A DNA stretch of 64,000 nucleotides from Labilibaculum sp. K2S (GCF_030372765.1 NZ_JAUCMW010000007.1:1-64000); one strand, 5' to 3'; shown: positions 7,129 to 15,527, counted from the first letter of the stretch. Translations and numbers: made by a program. Notes: generated from the sequence alone by a model not told the origin.

Positions 7129-8340
7129 TTATACATATTGATACATCCCTTGAATCTTACTCATTTCGTTTGAAATCAGCTTTTCGCTGGCTCTGGCATA
7201 GTTTTCCGTCATTCTGGTGTTGGTATGTCCCATCATCTTCGAAATAGCCTTAATGTTAAGATTATTGCCTAATGTTACTGTGGTTGCAAATGTATGCCTA
7301 GCCGAATGAGTGCTTAAGTTCTTGTTGATACCACAGAGGTCTGCTATTTCCTTTAAATAGGCATTCATTTTTTGGTTGCTGGGTACTGGCAATAGCTTTT
7401 TCTGAATCTTACAAATAGGATCATCTTTGTACTTGGCAAGAATAGCTTTGGGAATCTCAAAAATTGGAATTTCGAATTCAACTTTAGTTTTTTGTCTTTT
7501 GCTTTTAATCCATGACTTACCATCTATACCTTTTACAATGTGATCTTGACTAAGAGATTTTACATCTGAAAAAGCCAATCCTGTAAAGCAACAAAACAGA
7601 TAGAGATCTTTAATAATTTCAAGACGTTTGATATCGAAATCTTTCACCATTAGTTTATTTAACTCTTCATCATCTAAAAACTCTTTATCAACCTTTTCCA
7701 TTTTGAACTTGATCTTTGCAAAAGGATCCGATCTCATCCATTCATTTGCTAGAGCCCAATTCGTTATTTTCTTAAAATTCTTAAGGTATTTAAATGTAGT
7801 ATTGGTAGAACATTTCCGTTCTGTTCGAAAGTAATGTTCAAAATCAGTAATAAATTGGTGGTTGATTTTAGTAAGTGGTAAATCTTTTAAATTGTACTGT
7901 GTTTTAATGAAGTCTAGAGTGTGTTTCAAACAGGTTCTGTAACGCTCTAGTGTACCTTCTGCCATATCTATCCCAATACGTTTTTCACATCTTTCATTGT
8001 GTCTCTGGAAGATGCTTATAATACTAAGATCTTCATTCTCATGATTTAAACACGCTTTTACATTTTTACAACAAAGCTCTTCCTGAATTTCAAGATCAGA
8101 AATGATTTTCAAGAGTTTTTCTTCCATGTAATGAATGTAACGGTTGTTTTCTTTTGTCTTAAGAGAGTTGCCTTTGCATTTACCTTTACTAGAATCCCAG
8201 AATTTAGCATCAATACTTCTTTTAAGAGATATGTCTAATCGTTGACCGTCGATAGTGATTCTTACAAAGATGGGAGATTCTCCGTTTTTTAGTTTGGTGG
8301 TTTTTCTGGCAAAGAATAAAATAGAAGTTGTTTGTCTCAT
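7129..8340 (-). CDS. tyrosine recombinase / site-specific integrase
   Basis: A 403-residue integrase with the three-part layout of Bacteroidota integrases: an Arm-type DNA-binding domain (residues ~5-90), a SAM-like core-binding domain (~105-205) and a C-terminal catalytic domain (~215-395). Catalytic residues visible are Lys in the beta-hairpin (~282), H345-x-x-R348, H372 and the nucleophile Y381. The first Arg is replaced by Ala256 (TGLAFSD), a change I associate with many conjugative-element integrases of the phylum. The gene lies 250 bp beyond the 3' end of tRNA-Ser and reads away from it, a common place for an island integrase. No excisionase or mobilisation genes are visible. Confidence 0.9.
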   Translation of the reverse strand: MRQTTSILFFARKTTKLKNGESPIFVRITIDGQRLDISLKRSIDAKFWDSSKGKCKGNSLKTKENNRYIHYMEEKLLKIISDLEIQEELCCKNVKACLNHENEDLSIISIFQRHNERCEKRIGIDMAEGTLERYRTCLKHTLDFIKTQYNLKDLPLTKINHQFITDFEHYFRTERKCSTNTTFKYLKNFKKITNWALANEWMRSDPFAKIKFKMEKVDKEFLDDEELNKLMVKDFDIKRLEIIKDLYLFCCFTGLAFSDVKSLSQDHIVKGIDGKSWIKSKRQKTKVEFEIPIFEIPKAILAKYKDDPICKIQKKLLPVPSNQKMNAYLKEIADLCGINKNLSTHSARHTFATTVTLGNNLNIKAISKMMGHTNTRMTENYARASEKLISNEMSKIQGMYQYV

Positions 8341-8443
8341 TTTTACTGGTTTTTAAATGTTTTAAAACGATTTGTCAAAACTAGCAAACGAGTAAATTCT
8401 GAACGGAGCAAAAGAATGAATTGCAGTGTATTAGCACCTGTGC

Positions 8444-8480
8444 AAGGTGTAGTGTTTTTCAACTTTCTAATCTACACCTT
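8444..8480. repeat. 9-bp inverted repeat between integrase and tRNA
   Basis: AAGGTGTAG (8444-8452) and CTACACCTT (8472-8480) face each other across 19 bases. The position upstream of the integrase start and near the tRNA fits an integrase arm or regulatory site, but nothing proves it. Confidence 0.4.
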
Positions 8481-8538
8481 TCGAAACACCATTATAATGT
8501 AGGTTTAGGTGTTTAATTGCGTCGGTACTAAATGAAGA

Positions 8539-8569
8539 AAGCCTTGTAAACGTTAAGTTTACAAGGCTT
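8539..8569. terminator. strong hairpin terminator downstream of tRNA-Ser
   Basis: A perfect 13-bp stem, AAGCCTTGTAAAC with GTTTACAAGGCTT, around a 5-base loop. On the minus strand it follows the tRNA and is followed by TTCTTCATT, so it should end the tRNA transcript. Confidence 0.75.
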
Positions 8570-8591
8570 TTCCTTCTATTGCATTTCTGCA

Positions 8592-8679
8592 TGGCGGAGA
8601 GAGAGGGATTCGAACCCCCGGTACGTTGCCGCACAATAGTTTTCAAGACTACCGCATTCGACCACTCTGCCATCTCTCC
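8592..8679 (-). tRNA. tRNA-Ser(UGA)
   Basis: The reverse complement folds into a tRNA of 88 bases: acceptor GGAGAGA with TCTCTCC, discriminator G and encoded CCA, a D arm, an anticodon loop CTTGAAA giving anticodon TGA, a long variable arm (class II) and a TTCGAAT T loop. The long variable arm fits serine. It reads UCA codons. Its 3' end faces the integrase, so it is a candidate attachment site; I see no second copy of its 3' end within the window. Confidence 0.93.
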
Positions 8680-8825
8680 AAAATATTTTTGAGCTATAAT
8701 TACTCTGCTATCTCTTGTGATAACGGGTGCAAATGTAGAATAAAAAATACTTACGTCCAAGCATTATTTTACTTCAGAGAGTAATTTATTTGAAATAGCT
8801 TGATCCTCAATTCAATTAATTTTTA

Positions 8826-9773
8826 TTACCCATGAATATCCAGTTCGTTCATCATGTAAAGAGAGTGTTCAATCGTTTTGAAAATCTCTGTGCAGTATTC
8901 ATTCACTGCTTTTGGACTACCAGGCATGGTATAAATTAGAGTTTTATTCATAACACCTGCAACACCACGACTAACCAATGCATTTGGTTTTTCCATCCCA
9001 TATTTTACCCGAATCAATTCCATAATTCCGGTTATTTCTTTTGTGATGTGTTTTTTCACAACATCAGGAGTAATGTCTTTGGGGCCAATCCCAGTTCCTC
9101 CTGTTGTGAAAACAAGATCAAAATCTTCATCTTTTGCTTTTTCCAGTAAATTGGTAAGATCAGATTCTTTATCTGGAATAATGAATTTTTCTATTTGATA
9201 ATGGCGGTTTTTAGATTTGAAGAATTCTTCAGCCATTTTCTCCAGTAACGGACCGCTTTTATCTGCATATTCACCTCGGCTGGCTCTGTCGCTAAGAGTG
9301 ATGATCATTGTTTTGATTATTCTTGGATGATAGCTAAGAACATCACCGGCTTTCAAATTGCCTCCATTTAAAACCCGGCAAAAAATACCCTCTTTTGGCA
9401 TTACGCAGTTTCCTATTTCACGAAATATACTGCAATTGTCTCCATGGCATTTTTTACCAATCTGTGTCACTTCCAATACTATATCACCCATAATGAAACG
9501 GTCTAGCGGAGCAGTATAATGAAGTAAAAGACCTTCAGTGGTAATATTCTCCGCAAATTCGCCAAAATTGATATTGCGTTTGGCTTGTACCGAAAATTTG
9601 TCAATACTTTCTTTGGCCAGCAAGCTAACCTGACGGTGCCAGTTTCCCGAATGTGCATCATTTGCGACACCTAATGAATTCAGTTCTATAGAATCAACAG
9701 GTTTTTTTATGACTCCTTTTTTCTCAGATATATTTACAGAGAGTACTGATACTTCTTTTGTGCTCATGCTCAT
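8826..9773 (-). CDS. MOSC domain fused to MogA-type molybdopterin adenylyltransferase
   Basis: 315 residues with two domains. Residues ~1-150 form a MOSC domain with a conserved Cys (C114, in KKCHGDNCSIF), a fold that handles the sulfurated molybdenum cofactor. Residues ~155-310 form a MoaB/MogA domain with the TTGGTGIGPKD motif (~224-233) and SDRASRGEYAD, which adenylylates molybdopterin before molybdate insertion. It is the last gene of the minus-strand Moco operon, 6 bp after moaC. The fusion suggests that adenylylation and cofactor handling are linked. The MogA assignment is firm. The job of the MOSC half is inferred from family knowledge. Confidence 0.88.
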   Translation of the reverse strand: MSMSTKEVSVLSVNISEKKGVIKKPVDSIELNSLGVANDAHSGNWHRQVSLLAKESIDKFSVQAKRNINFGEFAENITTEGLLLHYTAPLDRFIMGDIVLEVTQIGKKCHGDNCSIFREIGNCVMPKEGIFCRVLNGGNLKAGDVLSYHPRIIKTMIITLSDRASRGEYADKSGPLLEKMAEEFFKSKNRHYQIEKFIIPDKESDLTNLLEKAKDEDFDLVFTTGGTGIGPKDITPDVVKKHITKEITGIMELIRVKYGMEKPNALVSRGVAGVMNKTLIYTMPGSPKAVNEYCTEIFKTIEHSLYMMNELDIHG

Positions 9774-9779
9774 CGTCTT

Positions 9780-10238
9780 TTATTGCTTCAAATCGGTTTT
9801 TGTTTTTTCTACAAGCGTAATTTCGCCTAATACCATTGATTTATCAACAGCTTTACACATATCGTAAATGGTTAGTAGAGCTATGCTGGCAGCCGTTAAA
9901 GCTTCCATTTCTACGCCAGTTTGTCCAATGCATTTTACTCGGGTATTTACTCGAACACCTTGCTTAATAATACTGCATTTTACTTCAGCTTTTGTAATTT
10001 GAAGCGTATGACAGAGAGGAATTAAATCACTTGTGCGTTTAGCTGCCTGAATACCTGCAATTTCAGCAATAGTCAAAACATCGCCTTTTTTCAATGCATT
10101 TTCTTGTATTAATTTAATGGTGCGAGCCTCTAATTGAATGATCCCAACAGCTTTGGCTTCTCGTATTTGTGGCGTTTTGTCTCCCACATCAACCATATTG
10201 GCCTTCCCATCCTTATCTATATGACTAAATTCTCCCAT
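9780..10238 (-). CDS. moaC: cyclic pyranopterin monophosphate synthase MoaC
   Basis: 152 residues, the usual MoaC length. It opens with FSHIDKDGKANMVDVGDK and holds the KGDVLTIAEIAGIQAAKR segment, the SDLIPLCHTL motif and the GVEMEALTA region of the active site. It converts the MoaA product into cyclic pyranopterin monophosphate, the second part of step one of Moco synthesis. It lies between moaA and the MOSC/MogA gene in the same operon. Confidence 0.95.
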   Translation of the reverse strand: MGEFSHIDKDGKANMVDVGDKTPQIREAKAVGIIQLEARTIKLIQENALKKGDVLTIAEIAGIQAAKRTSDLIPLCHTLQITKAEVKCSIIKQGVRVNTRVKCIGQTGVEMEALTAASIALLTIYDMCKAVDKSMVLGEITLVEKTKTDLKQ

Positions 10239-10327
10239 TACTAAATGTTGTTTACTGATAACGTTTTCTGTTAGAGCACCTTGTCCCTTGTTTATTAATC
10301 CTTGTACCTTGTTCCTTTCTTCTTGTT

Positions 10328-11128
10328 CTATCCTCCAATACCGTAAAAACTACCATTTTTATTTTTGGTACCGGCTTCGGGTTTTTGATTGATCGAATTA
10401 TCGATTGCTTTTTTAATTCCTAATTCTTTAATATCGAATTCACTGGCATTAAACAAGCATGGTTTTACTTTTCCGTTGGCAGTAAGTCTAATTCGGTTGC
10501 ATTCCAAGCAGTTTCCGCCTTTACCTCCCTCAACAACAGAAAATTCGCCACTTGCCAAATCCATTTGTTTAATAAATCGCAAATCCAGATTATTTCTCTT
10601 ACAAAATTTGCGTAAATCTTCCAGATCATCCAAATCGGCATCAGGCATTCGAACGCAGTTTATTTTTACAGGATGCAATCCTGCCTTTTGAGCCGCTTTA
10701 ATTCCTTTAAAAACATCTTCAATATTACCTAAACGGGTTATTTCTCTGTATTTTTCAGGATTAAGAGTATCTAAACTGATGTTAACTCGTTGCAATCCAG
10801 CTTTAGCCAATTGTTCCGCAAATTGATCAAGCAAAATGCCATTGGTTGTCATTGCAATTTCATCAATACCTGGAATGTCAGATAGTAATTGCACCAAATC
10901 TACAATTCCTTTTCTAACCAAAGGTTCACCTCCGGTAAGTCGTATTTTGGTGATTCCACTTGCAACAGCTTCAGTAACAAAATCAGTAATTTGCTCAAAA
11001 CTCAATACTTCATCATGAGCCATTAAATCAATGCCTTCTTCGGGCATACAATAAGTACAACGAAGATTGCATCGGTCTGTTACCGAGATCCGTAAGTAAT
11101 TTATATTTCTGTTATAATTGTCTAACAT
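10328..11128 (-). CDS. moaA: GTP 3',8-cyclase MoaA, short form
   Basis: A radical SAM enzyme with CNLRCTYCMPEEG as the CxxxCxxC cluster-binding motif, the GGEPLVR motif, a second cluster motif CLEC...KPCLF (CxxC-x13-C) near the C-terminus, and the Gly-Gly tail (FYGIGG) that MoaA needs. I place the start at the ATG at 11128, giving 266 residues and a 17-bp overlap with moeA, because the family begins just before LRISVTDRC. A longer frame to 11158 would add ten unlikely residues. It is about 60 residues shorter than typical MoaA (about 325-340): the segment between the barrel and the second cluster is missing, and SGEFSVVEGGKGGNC is found there. It is probably a phylum-specific short form, not a broken gene. 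Confidence 0.88.
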   Translation of the reverse strand: MLDNYNRNINYLRISVTDRCNLRCTYCMPEEGIDLMAHDEVLSFEQITDFVTEAVASGITKIRLTGGEPLVRKGIVDLVQLLSDIPGIDEIAMTTNGILLDQFAEQLAKAGLQRVNISLDTLNPEKYREITRLGNIEDVFKGIKAAQKAGLHPVKINCVRMPDADLDDLEDLRKFCKRNNLDLRFIKQMDLASGEFSVVEGGKGGNCLECNRIRLTANGKVKPCLFNASEFDIKELGIKKAIDNSINQKPEAGTKNKNGSFYGIGG

Positions 11129-12287
11129 GAACAAATTCTCCTTCCATAAATTCATCAACTTCTCTTGGAACCATCATAATTCCATTTGCTAATGTAAAAG
11201 CATTAATATGAGCCGAACCATGATAACTAATGGGTACAACTTGATTGTCTGCATTAAAGCGAACAGGCAAAAATTCAAGTCTGTCAGTTCTTTTTCGTTT
11301 GTAATCCGAAGCAATTGGCATTCGTACCATTGGCGCATTGTAATCATGCCCCATAAGTCGGTAAAGTAATGGTTTCCCGAGTAATTCAAATTGTACAAAT
11401 GAGGAAACAGGGTTTCCCGGTAAACCCAAAACATATTTATCCTTGCAAGTCGCGAAAACGGTATGCTTACCGGGCTTTACCATAAGAGTATGAAACCAAA
11501 TATTAAAGCCTAATTCCTTTAAAATTTCGGGAATATAATCGAAATCGCCAACCGAAACGCCGCCCGAAATAATTAGTACGTCGTTATCTTCAAGACTTTT
11601 AATCATAGCTTCTTTTGTGGCTTGTTTCGAATCTAAAACAATGCCTTGGCAATCACCTTTAATGCCCATTTTTTGTAATTGAGCCTGAAGTTGCCATGAG
11701 TTTACGTTGCGAATTTGAGATCTTTCTGGTTTTTGATCTGGCTCAACCAATTCGCTTCCCGTTGCAATCGTTGCAACTTTTGGTTGTTTGTAAACAACAG
11801 GATTTGCACATCCGACACTTGCTAAAACAGAAATGTGCTGAGCCTTTAATCGGGTTCCTCTCTTTAGTACGATCTCATTTTCTAAAATGTCTTCGCCTTT
11901 AAGGCAAATATTCGATTTCGTTTTGTCTTTCGTAAAACGAATGTGATTGTCATCAATTTCTTCCGTGTGTTCAATCATGATTACGGTGTCGGCACCTTCC
12001 GGCACCATCGCTCCGGTCATAATTTTGGAACACTGATTGTTTCCGACAGCTTTGCTTGGAGCAGACCCGGCTGCGATAATCTCCAAAACTTCAAGATTGT
12101 TTTCCAAATCAGATCGTTTACAAGCATATCCATCCATTGCCGACTTATTAAATGGCGGAATAGACATGTCCGAAAGTACATCTTCTGCAAGAACCCGATT
12201 CAAGCAATCAGCAAGATTGATAGTCTCAGTATTTAACTTTTTAGTGGCATTTTTTACAGTTTTTAAAGCCTCGTGAAACGTAATCAT
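11112..12287 (-). CDS. moeA: molybdopterin molybdenumtransferase MoeA
   Basis: 391 residues, the normal MoeA length, covering all domains. Visible motifs are PPFNKSAMDGYA near the start, GGVSVGDFDYIPEIL in the MPT-binding domain, and LPGNPVSSFVQFEL. It inserts molybdate into adenylylated molybdopterin, the last shared step of Moco synthesis. It sits 4 bp after the mobB-like gene and overlaps moaA, so the three are translated as one operon. Confidence 0.94.
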   Translation of the reverse strand: MITFHEALKTVKNATKKLNTETINLADCLNRVLAEDVLSDMSIPPFNKSAMDGYACKRSDLENNLEVLEIIAAGSAPSKAVGNNQCSKIMTGAMVPEGADTVIMIEHTEEIDDNHIRFTKDKTKSNICLKGEDILENEIVLKRGTRLKAQHISVLASVGCANPVVYKQPKVATIATGSELVEPDQKPERSQIRNVNSWQLQAQLQKMGIKGDCQGIVLDSKQATKEAMIKSLEDNDVLIISGGVSVGDFDYIPEILKELGFNIWFHTLMVKPGKHTVFATCKDKYVLGLPGNPVSSFVQFELLGKPLLYRLMGHDYNAPMVRMPIASDYKRKRTDRLEFLPVRFNADNQVVPISYHGSAHINAFTLANGIMMVPREVDEFMEGEFVHVRQL

Positions 12288-12291
12288 ATTG

Positions 12292-12837
12292 TTAGTTTTT
12301 TATTTTCCATTCATTATTGGTAAAAGAAATATTCTCTGCAGTAAAATTGAAATTCTCACCATTAAATTCAATCCATTTATCTGCTAATTTTCCATAACCA
12401 ATAGCTCTGGGTTTTATATTTTTATTGTCTTCTTTGTTGATCATTAAAAACAGACCCGGTTCAATCAAATCTCTCATGCCTCCCGATTCACAAATTACAG
12501 GAGTTTCTGCCGAAAGTATTTTCTCGAAATAGGAGAGTACCTCTGGCAAATGATCATCTTTAGCCTGCACGTAATAAACCTTTTTGCTTCCTGCCCTAAA
12601 CAAGCGATTGCTATCCTTACTGCCTGTTTTACTAGTTTCTTTTACAATTACAAAATCAACAGTTTCGCTGATAATTTCTAATTCTTTGTTTAATTCATGA
12701 AAGTGAGGAGATATTTTAATGCAAACCAACTCATTTTTACATTTCAATTTTTCAATTAATCGACATGTAAATAAGGTTTTTCCTACATTTCTGCCTGTTC
12801 CTGCAATTAATAGTATGTTTCTTTTAACAGCTTCCAT
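12292..12837 (-). CDS. mobB: MobB-like P-loop GTPase, first gene of the Moco operon
   Basis: 181 residues with an N-terminal Walker A (GTGRNVGKT, residues 13-21) followed by a compact nucleotide-binding fold. MobB proteins bind GTP and assist MobA in forming the guanine dinucleotide form of the cofactor. The product is close to MobB in length but has few conserved motifs beyond the P-loop, and the G4 motif is unclear, so the name rests partly on its place at the head of the Moco operon. No mobA, moaD, moaE or moeB is present in the window. Confidence 0.7.
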   Translation of the reverse strand: MEAVKRNILLIAGTGRNVGKTLFTCRLIEKLKCKNELVCIKISPHFHELNKELEIISETVDFVIVKETSKTGSKDSNRLFRAGSKKVYYVQAKDDHLPEVLSYFEKILSAETPVICESGGMRDLIEPGLFLMINKEDNKNIKPRAIGYGKLADKWIEFNGENFNFTAENISFTNNEWKIKN

Positions 12838-12965
12838 TTTTTAAATATAAAAACCTCCAATTCAATTCAGAATCGAAGGCTTATGTTTTTAGTCTCAATA
12901 GTATGTAAATTGCTAAGGCAAAGTACATTTACTTAACTATCGGCATCATACTAAATCACAAAAAC

Positions 12966-13084
12966 ACTCCTTTCCAATTTTAGGGTCTGAGCCTAGCGGG
13001 AGGCAAATTTGTTTCCAAATTTACCCATCGGTTTATAATTCGTTCCGTTTTGCTGTGGCTTAGAAATTATAAACTCGGAGATCA
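12966..13084 (-). ncRNA. probable molybdenum-cofactor (Moco) riboswitch
   Basis: On the minus strand upstream of the Moco operon the leader folds into several helices. GTTTATAATT pairs with AATTATAAAC around a CTAAG/GGAAC internal motif. AAATTTG-GAAA-CAAATTT gives a GNRA-capped hairpin, followed by GCCT-CCCGCT-AGGC and a possible closing pair CTCC with GGAG (13077-13084 with 12966-12970). A GNRA tetraloop plus a receptor-like motif in a neighbouring helix fits what is known of Moco RNAs (Rfam RF01055). I have not run a covariance search, so the class is inferred from fold and location. No clear T-tract follows, so control might be at translation or through another hairpin. Confidence 0.6.
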
Positions 13085-13284
13085 CTTTATTTCAACGGTA
13101 AAGATATTAATATTAATGAATCTACAAATGTGTATGTGTGAAGATTAAAAATTTGATGTGAAAGTCAGTTATTTCATAAAAATGGGGTTCATTGTGAAAG
13201 CCTGTGGTCTTTAGGATTTAAAATGGAAACGATTGTGTTCTTGATGGAAAGAGGTGAAAAATTTATTTTGTAATTTATAATTAG

Positions 13285-13318
13285 TTTGATTAAGAAAAAG
13301 AATTCCTTGCTATATTTA
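13285..13318 (+). promoter_or_regulatory. probable promoter of the CDF transporter
   Basis: TTTG (13285-13288) and TATATTTA (13311-13318) with a 22-base spacer, one mismatch from the Bacteroidota TAnnTTTG element and about 25 bases before the ATG. Confidence 0.5.
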
Positions 13319-13341
13319 TAGGCTTACTAAATGAGGTTTAT

Positions 13342-14277
13342 ATGGGAAAAGGGAATCATGGACATGCGCACCACGATCATGGTGATTTAAAAGGGCGAAA
13401 TTTGGGAATTGCAATTCTACTGAATATCGGAATTACGGTTGCTCAGGTAATAGGTGGAATTGTATCGGGCAGTTTGGCTCTTTTGTCGGATGCTATGCAT
13501 AACTTTAGTGATGTTCTTGCTTTAATTATAAGTTGGTTTGCAAGCAAATTGTCGAGTCGGAAACAAACAGCTAAACAAACATTCGGATATAAAAGGGCAG
13601 AGATATTAGCGGCTTTATTTAATGCAGTATCTTTATTTGTAATTGCATTTTTCCTTTTAAAGGAAGCTGTCCAGCGGATTTCAGAACCTCAGGAGATTGA
13701 ATCGGGATTGGTGATGATTCTGGGAGGTTTGTCAATTCTATTGAATTGGCTTAGTATGTTACTGGTGAAAAAAGACGCAAATAATAATATTAATATGCGC
13801 TCAGCTTATCTGCATTTGTTATCGGATATGATATCATCGGTTGCAGTGGTATTGGGAGGATTGGCAATGTATCTTTGGGAAATTCCGTGGGTCGATAGTG
13901 TGCTTTCAATACTTATCGCGCTCTATTTGGTTTATTCGAGTTGGGGCTTGGTAAAGGAAAGTATCCGTATTCTTATGCAGTTTGCTCCTGTTCATCTCAA
14001 TCTGGACGAAATTCTTATGAAAGTTAAAGAGTTGGAGGAAATTGAAAATATGCATCATGTTCATCTGTGGCAATTGGATGACAATCAAATTAATCTAGAA
14101 GCTCACATTAGTTTTAGAAACGACATCAATTTGAGTGAAGCAGGTAAGGTTCTGAACAAACTGGAACACATGTTACAGGAAGAATTTGAAATTAATCATG
14201 TTACACTTCAGCCGGAAATAAATGGTTTTTGCGAAGATGAGAGTGTTGTAAGTCAGGAAAGAAAACATACTCATTAG
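13342..14277 (+). CDS. cation diffusion facilitator (CzcD/ZitB-type metal exporter)
   Basis: 311 residues: a His-rich N-terminus (HGHAHHDHGD), six membrane segments (~25-205) and a cytosolic C-terminal domain. Metal-site motifs are LLSDAMHNFSDVLAL in helix II and HLLSDMISS in helix V; the C-terminal domain holds the HHVHLWQLDD segment seen in zinc-type members. It exports Zn(II), or Cd/Co, by proton antiport at the inner membrane. It stands alone, divergent from the Moco operon. Substrate is inferred from the His/Asp pattern; iron or manganese types would show Asp in place of His. Confidence 0.9.
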   Translation: MGKGNHGHAHHDHGDLKGRNLGIAILLNIGITVAQVIGGIVSGSLALLSDAMHNFSDVLALIISWFASKLSSRKQTAKQTFGYKRAEILAALFNAVSLFVIAFFLLKEAVQRISEPQEIESGLVMILGGLSILLNWLSMLLVKKDANNNINMRSAYLHLLSDMISSVAVVLGGLAMYLWEIPWVDSVLSILIALYLVYSSWGLVKESIRILMQFAPVHLNLDEILMKVKELEEIENMHHVHLWQLDDNQINLEAHISFRNDINLSEAGKVLNKLEHMLQEEFEINHVTLQPEINGFCEDESVVSQERKHTH

Positions 14278-14307
14278 TCTATTCTCTTTCCTGTTTTATC
14301 TGATATT

Positions 14308-14958
14308 TTAATTGAATGAATCAAGTAAATCCATTGGGTTTTCGACAAGGATTTTTGCTCCGTTTTCAAGTAATTCTTCCATGTCTCGGAAACCCCACAA
14401 AACACCTGCTGCGTACATCCCCGAATTTTCGGCTGTCTGCATATCAACTCCCGAATCGCCAACATACATCATTTCTTCAGGAGCAATGCGCATTTTTGTA
14501 CTAATAAGTATTGCTCCTTTAGGATTTGGTTTTCTAGGAACATCACCACCCGCACCAATTACCATTTCCAGTGTCCAGTCTGCGAGTAAAACGTTCACTA
14601 CTTTCTGTGTTAATTCATTGGCTTTGTTCGAGAATATGCCAATTTTAATACCTCTTTTCTGTAATTCTGTAAGAAGTTCAGCAATACCGGGATACAGACA
14701 AGTCTTAGTAATGCAATTGTCATCATAAACAATCATCATCCTGTTAAAGCAGGCTTCTAATATAGATTCATCATTTACAGAATCAGGCAGGGCATTTTCA
14801 ACCAGAGATTTCAGTCCACGGCCAACAAAAGTTTTGTACGTATCATAGTCATGTGTTGGAAATCCTTTTTCTGTTAAAACAATATTCATTGAATCCGCAA
14901 TGTCTTCAATTGAATTGGCTAGTGTGCCATCAAGGTCAAAAACTACTCCTTTTATCAT
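14308..14958 (-). CDS. HAD-family phosphatase, phosphoglycolate phosphatase-like
   Basis: 216 residues from the ATG at 14958, chosen because VVFDLDGTLANS (HAD motif I) begins a few residues later; the longer frame to 14988 adds a non-family extension. Motif II lies in IGIFSNK, and motif III/IV in KPNPKGAIL...MYVGDSGVD. The helical cap between motifs I and II matches the Gph subfamily, which removes phosphate from 2-phosphoglycolate or related sugar phosphates. Convergent with the CDF gene. The exact substrate cannot be told from sequence. Confidence 0.85.
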   Translation of the reverse strand: MIKGVVFDLDGTLANSIEDIADSMNIVLTEKGFPTHDYDTYKTFVGRGLKSLVENALPDSVNDESILEACFNRMMIVYDDNCITKTCLYPGIAELLTELQKRGIKIGIFSNKANELTQKVVNVLLADWTLEMVIGAGGDVPRKPNPKGAILISTKMRIAPEEMMYVGDSGVDMQTAENSGMYAAGVLWGFRDMEELLENGAKILVENPMDLLDSFN

Positions 14959-15389
14959 TACAATTTTTATTAAGTTTAAGAAGTACAAATATTGTAAACT
15001 CAGGTTAGGTATGCAAAGGGAATCGTAGAAAATTTGAGTATAAAAACAACAGTCAATTAGAATACCAATTAACTACTTCGGCTAAAGTCTTATTTATCTA
15101 ATGATGGTTCTTAATTCTGCATTGTAATCATAGGTAATATCCATCCATTAAACATGTTTTGCCATGAACCTTCTCCATAAAGTTTAAAAAACTCCTTTTT
15201 AAATCCACTATGTGCAGACCAATCGGCATTGCTTTTCGCTGAAATTGTATTTTAGGAAAAGCGAAAAAAAGAAGATTGATATCGTTTGCACTGAGTCTAA
15301 GAATCAAAATTGGAGAATAATATTCTGAATAATCCTTTAAAAATGGTGTGGATAAGAAAAAAAAAAGCATATATTTGAAGCTCTTAAAG
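14959..15389. other. intergenic region before the threonine operon
   Basis: No supported gene lies between the HAD phosphatase and the thr leader peptide. A minus-strand frame (15128-15517) overlaps the leader peptide in antisense, is hydrophobic without family signals, and I consider it spurious. The stretch includes a Bacteroidota-like -7 element at 15370-15377. Confidence 0.6.
15370..15377 (+). promoter_or_regulatory. -7 element of the thr operon promoter
   Basis: TATATTTG is an exact TAnnTTTG match. No good TTG/TTTG is found at the -33 position (TGTG is closest). Transcription from here would start near 15384, so the leader peptide would more likely begin at the ATG at 15432 than at 15390. 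Confidence 0.55.
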
Positions 15390-15431
15390 ATGAGGAATAG
15401 CTTGAAACAGATAAATAACATAGCGATTGAA

Positions 15432-15527
15432 ATGAACATGTTGGGAAACAATATGGGAATGTCTATGTCTGGAACTTCTATTTGTACTATTTCTACAATA
15501 ATCACAACTACGACCACAACCCTTTAG
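15432..15527 (+). CDS. thrL: thr operon leader peptide (Thr/Ile-rich attenuator)
   Basis: A 31-codon open frame ending in TAG, in phase with an alternative ATG at 15390 (45 codons). It contains nine Thr and four Ile codons, and six consecutive Thr codons lie just before the last residue (ITTTTTTL). Threonine and isoleucine are end products of the pathway that thrA begins, so ribosome stalling here when charged tRNA-Thr or tRNA-Ile is low is the expected control. An AACCC/GGGTT stem overlaps the stop codon. I could not find an obvious T-tailed terminator between the leader and thrA, so the switch mechanism is not resolved. Confidence 0.8.
   Translation: MNMLGNNMGMSMSGTSICTISTIITTTTTTL

Noticed and set aside
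8467..8760. 97-codon minus-strand frame over the tRNA
   Set aside because: It reads straight through tRNA-Ser, and the typical translated tRNA pattern ([10 protein letters not shown]) is visible; it is not a gene.
15128..15517. 129-codon minus-strand frame before thrA
   Set aside because: It is antisense to the convincing Thr-rich leader peptide, hydrophobic by base composition and has no family signal.
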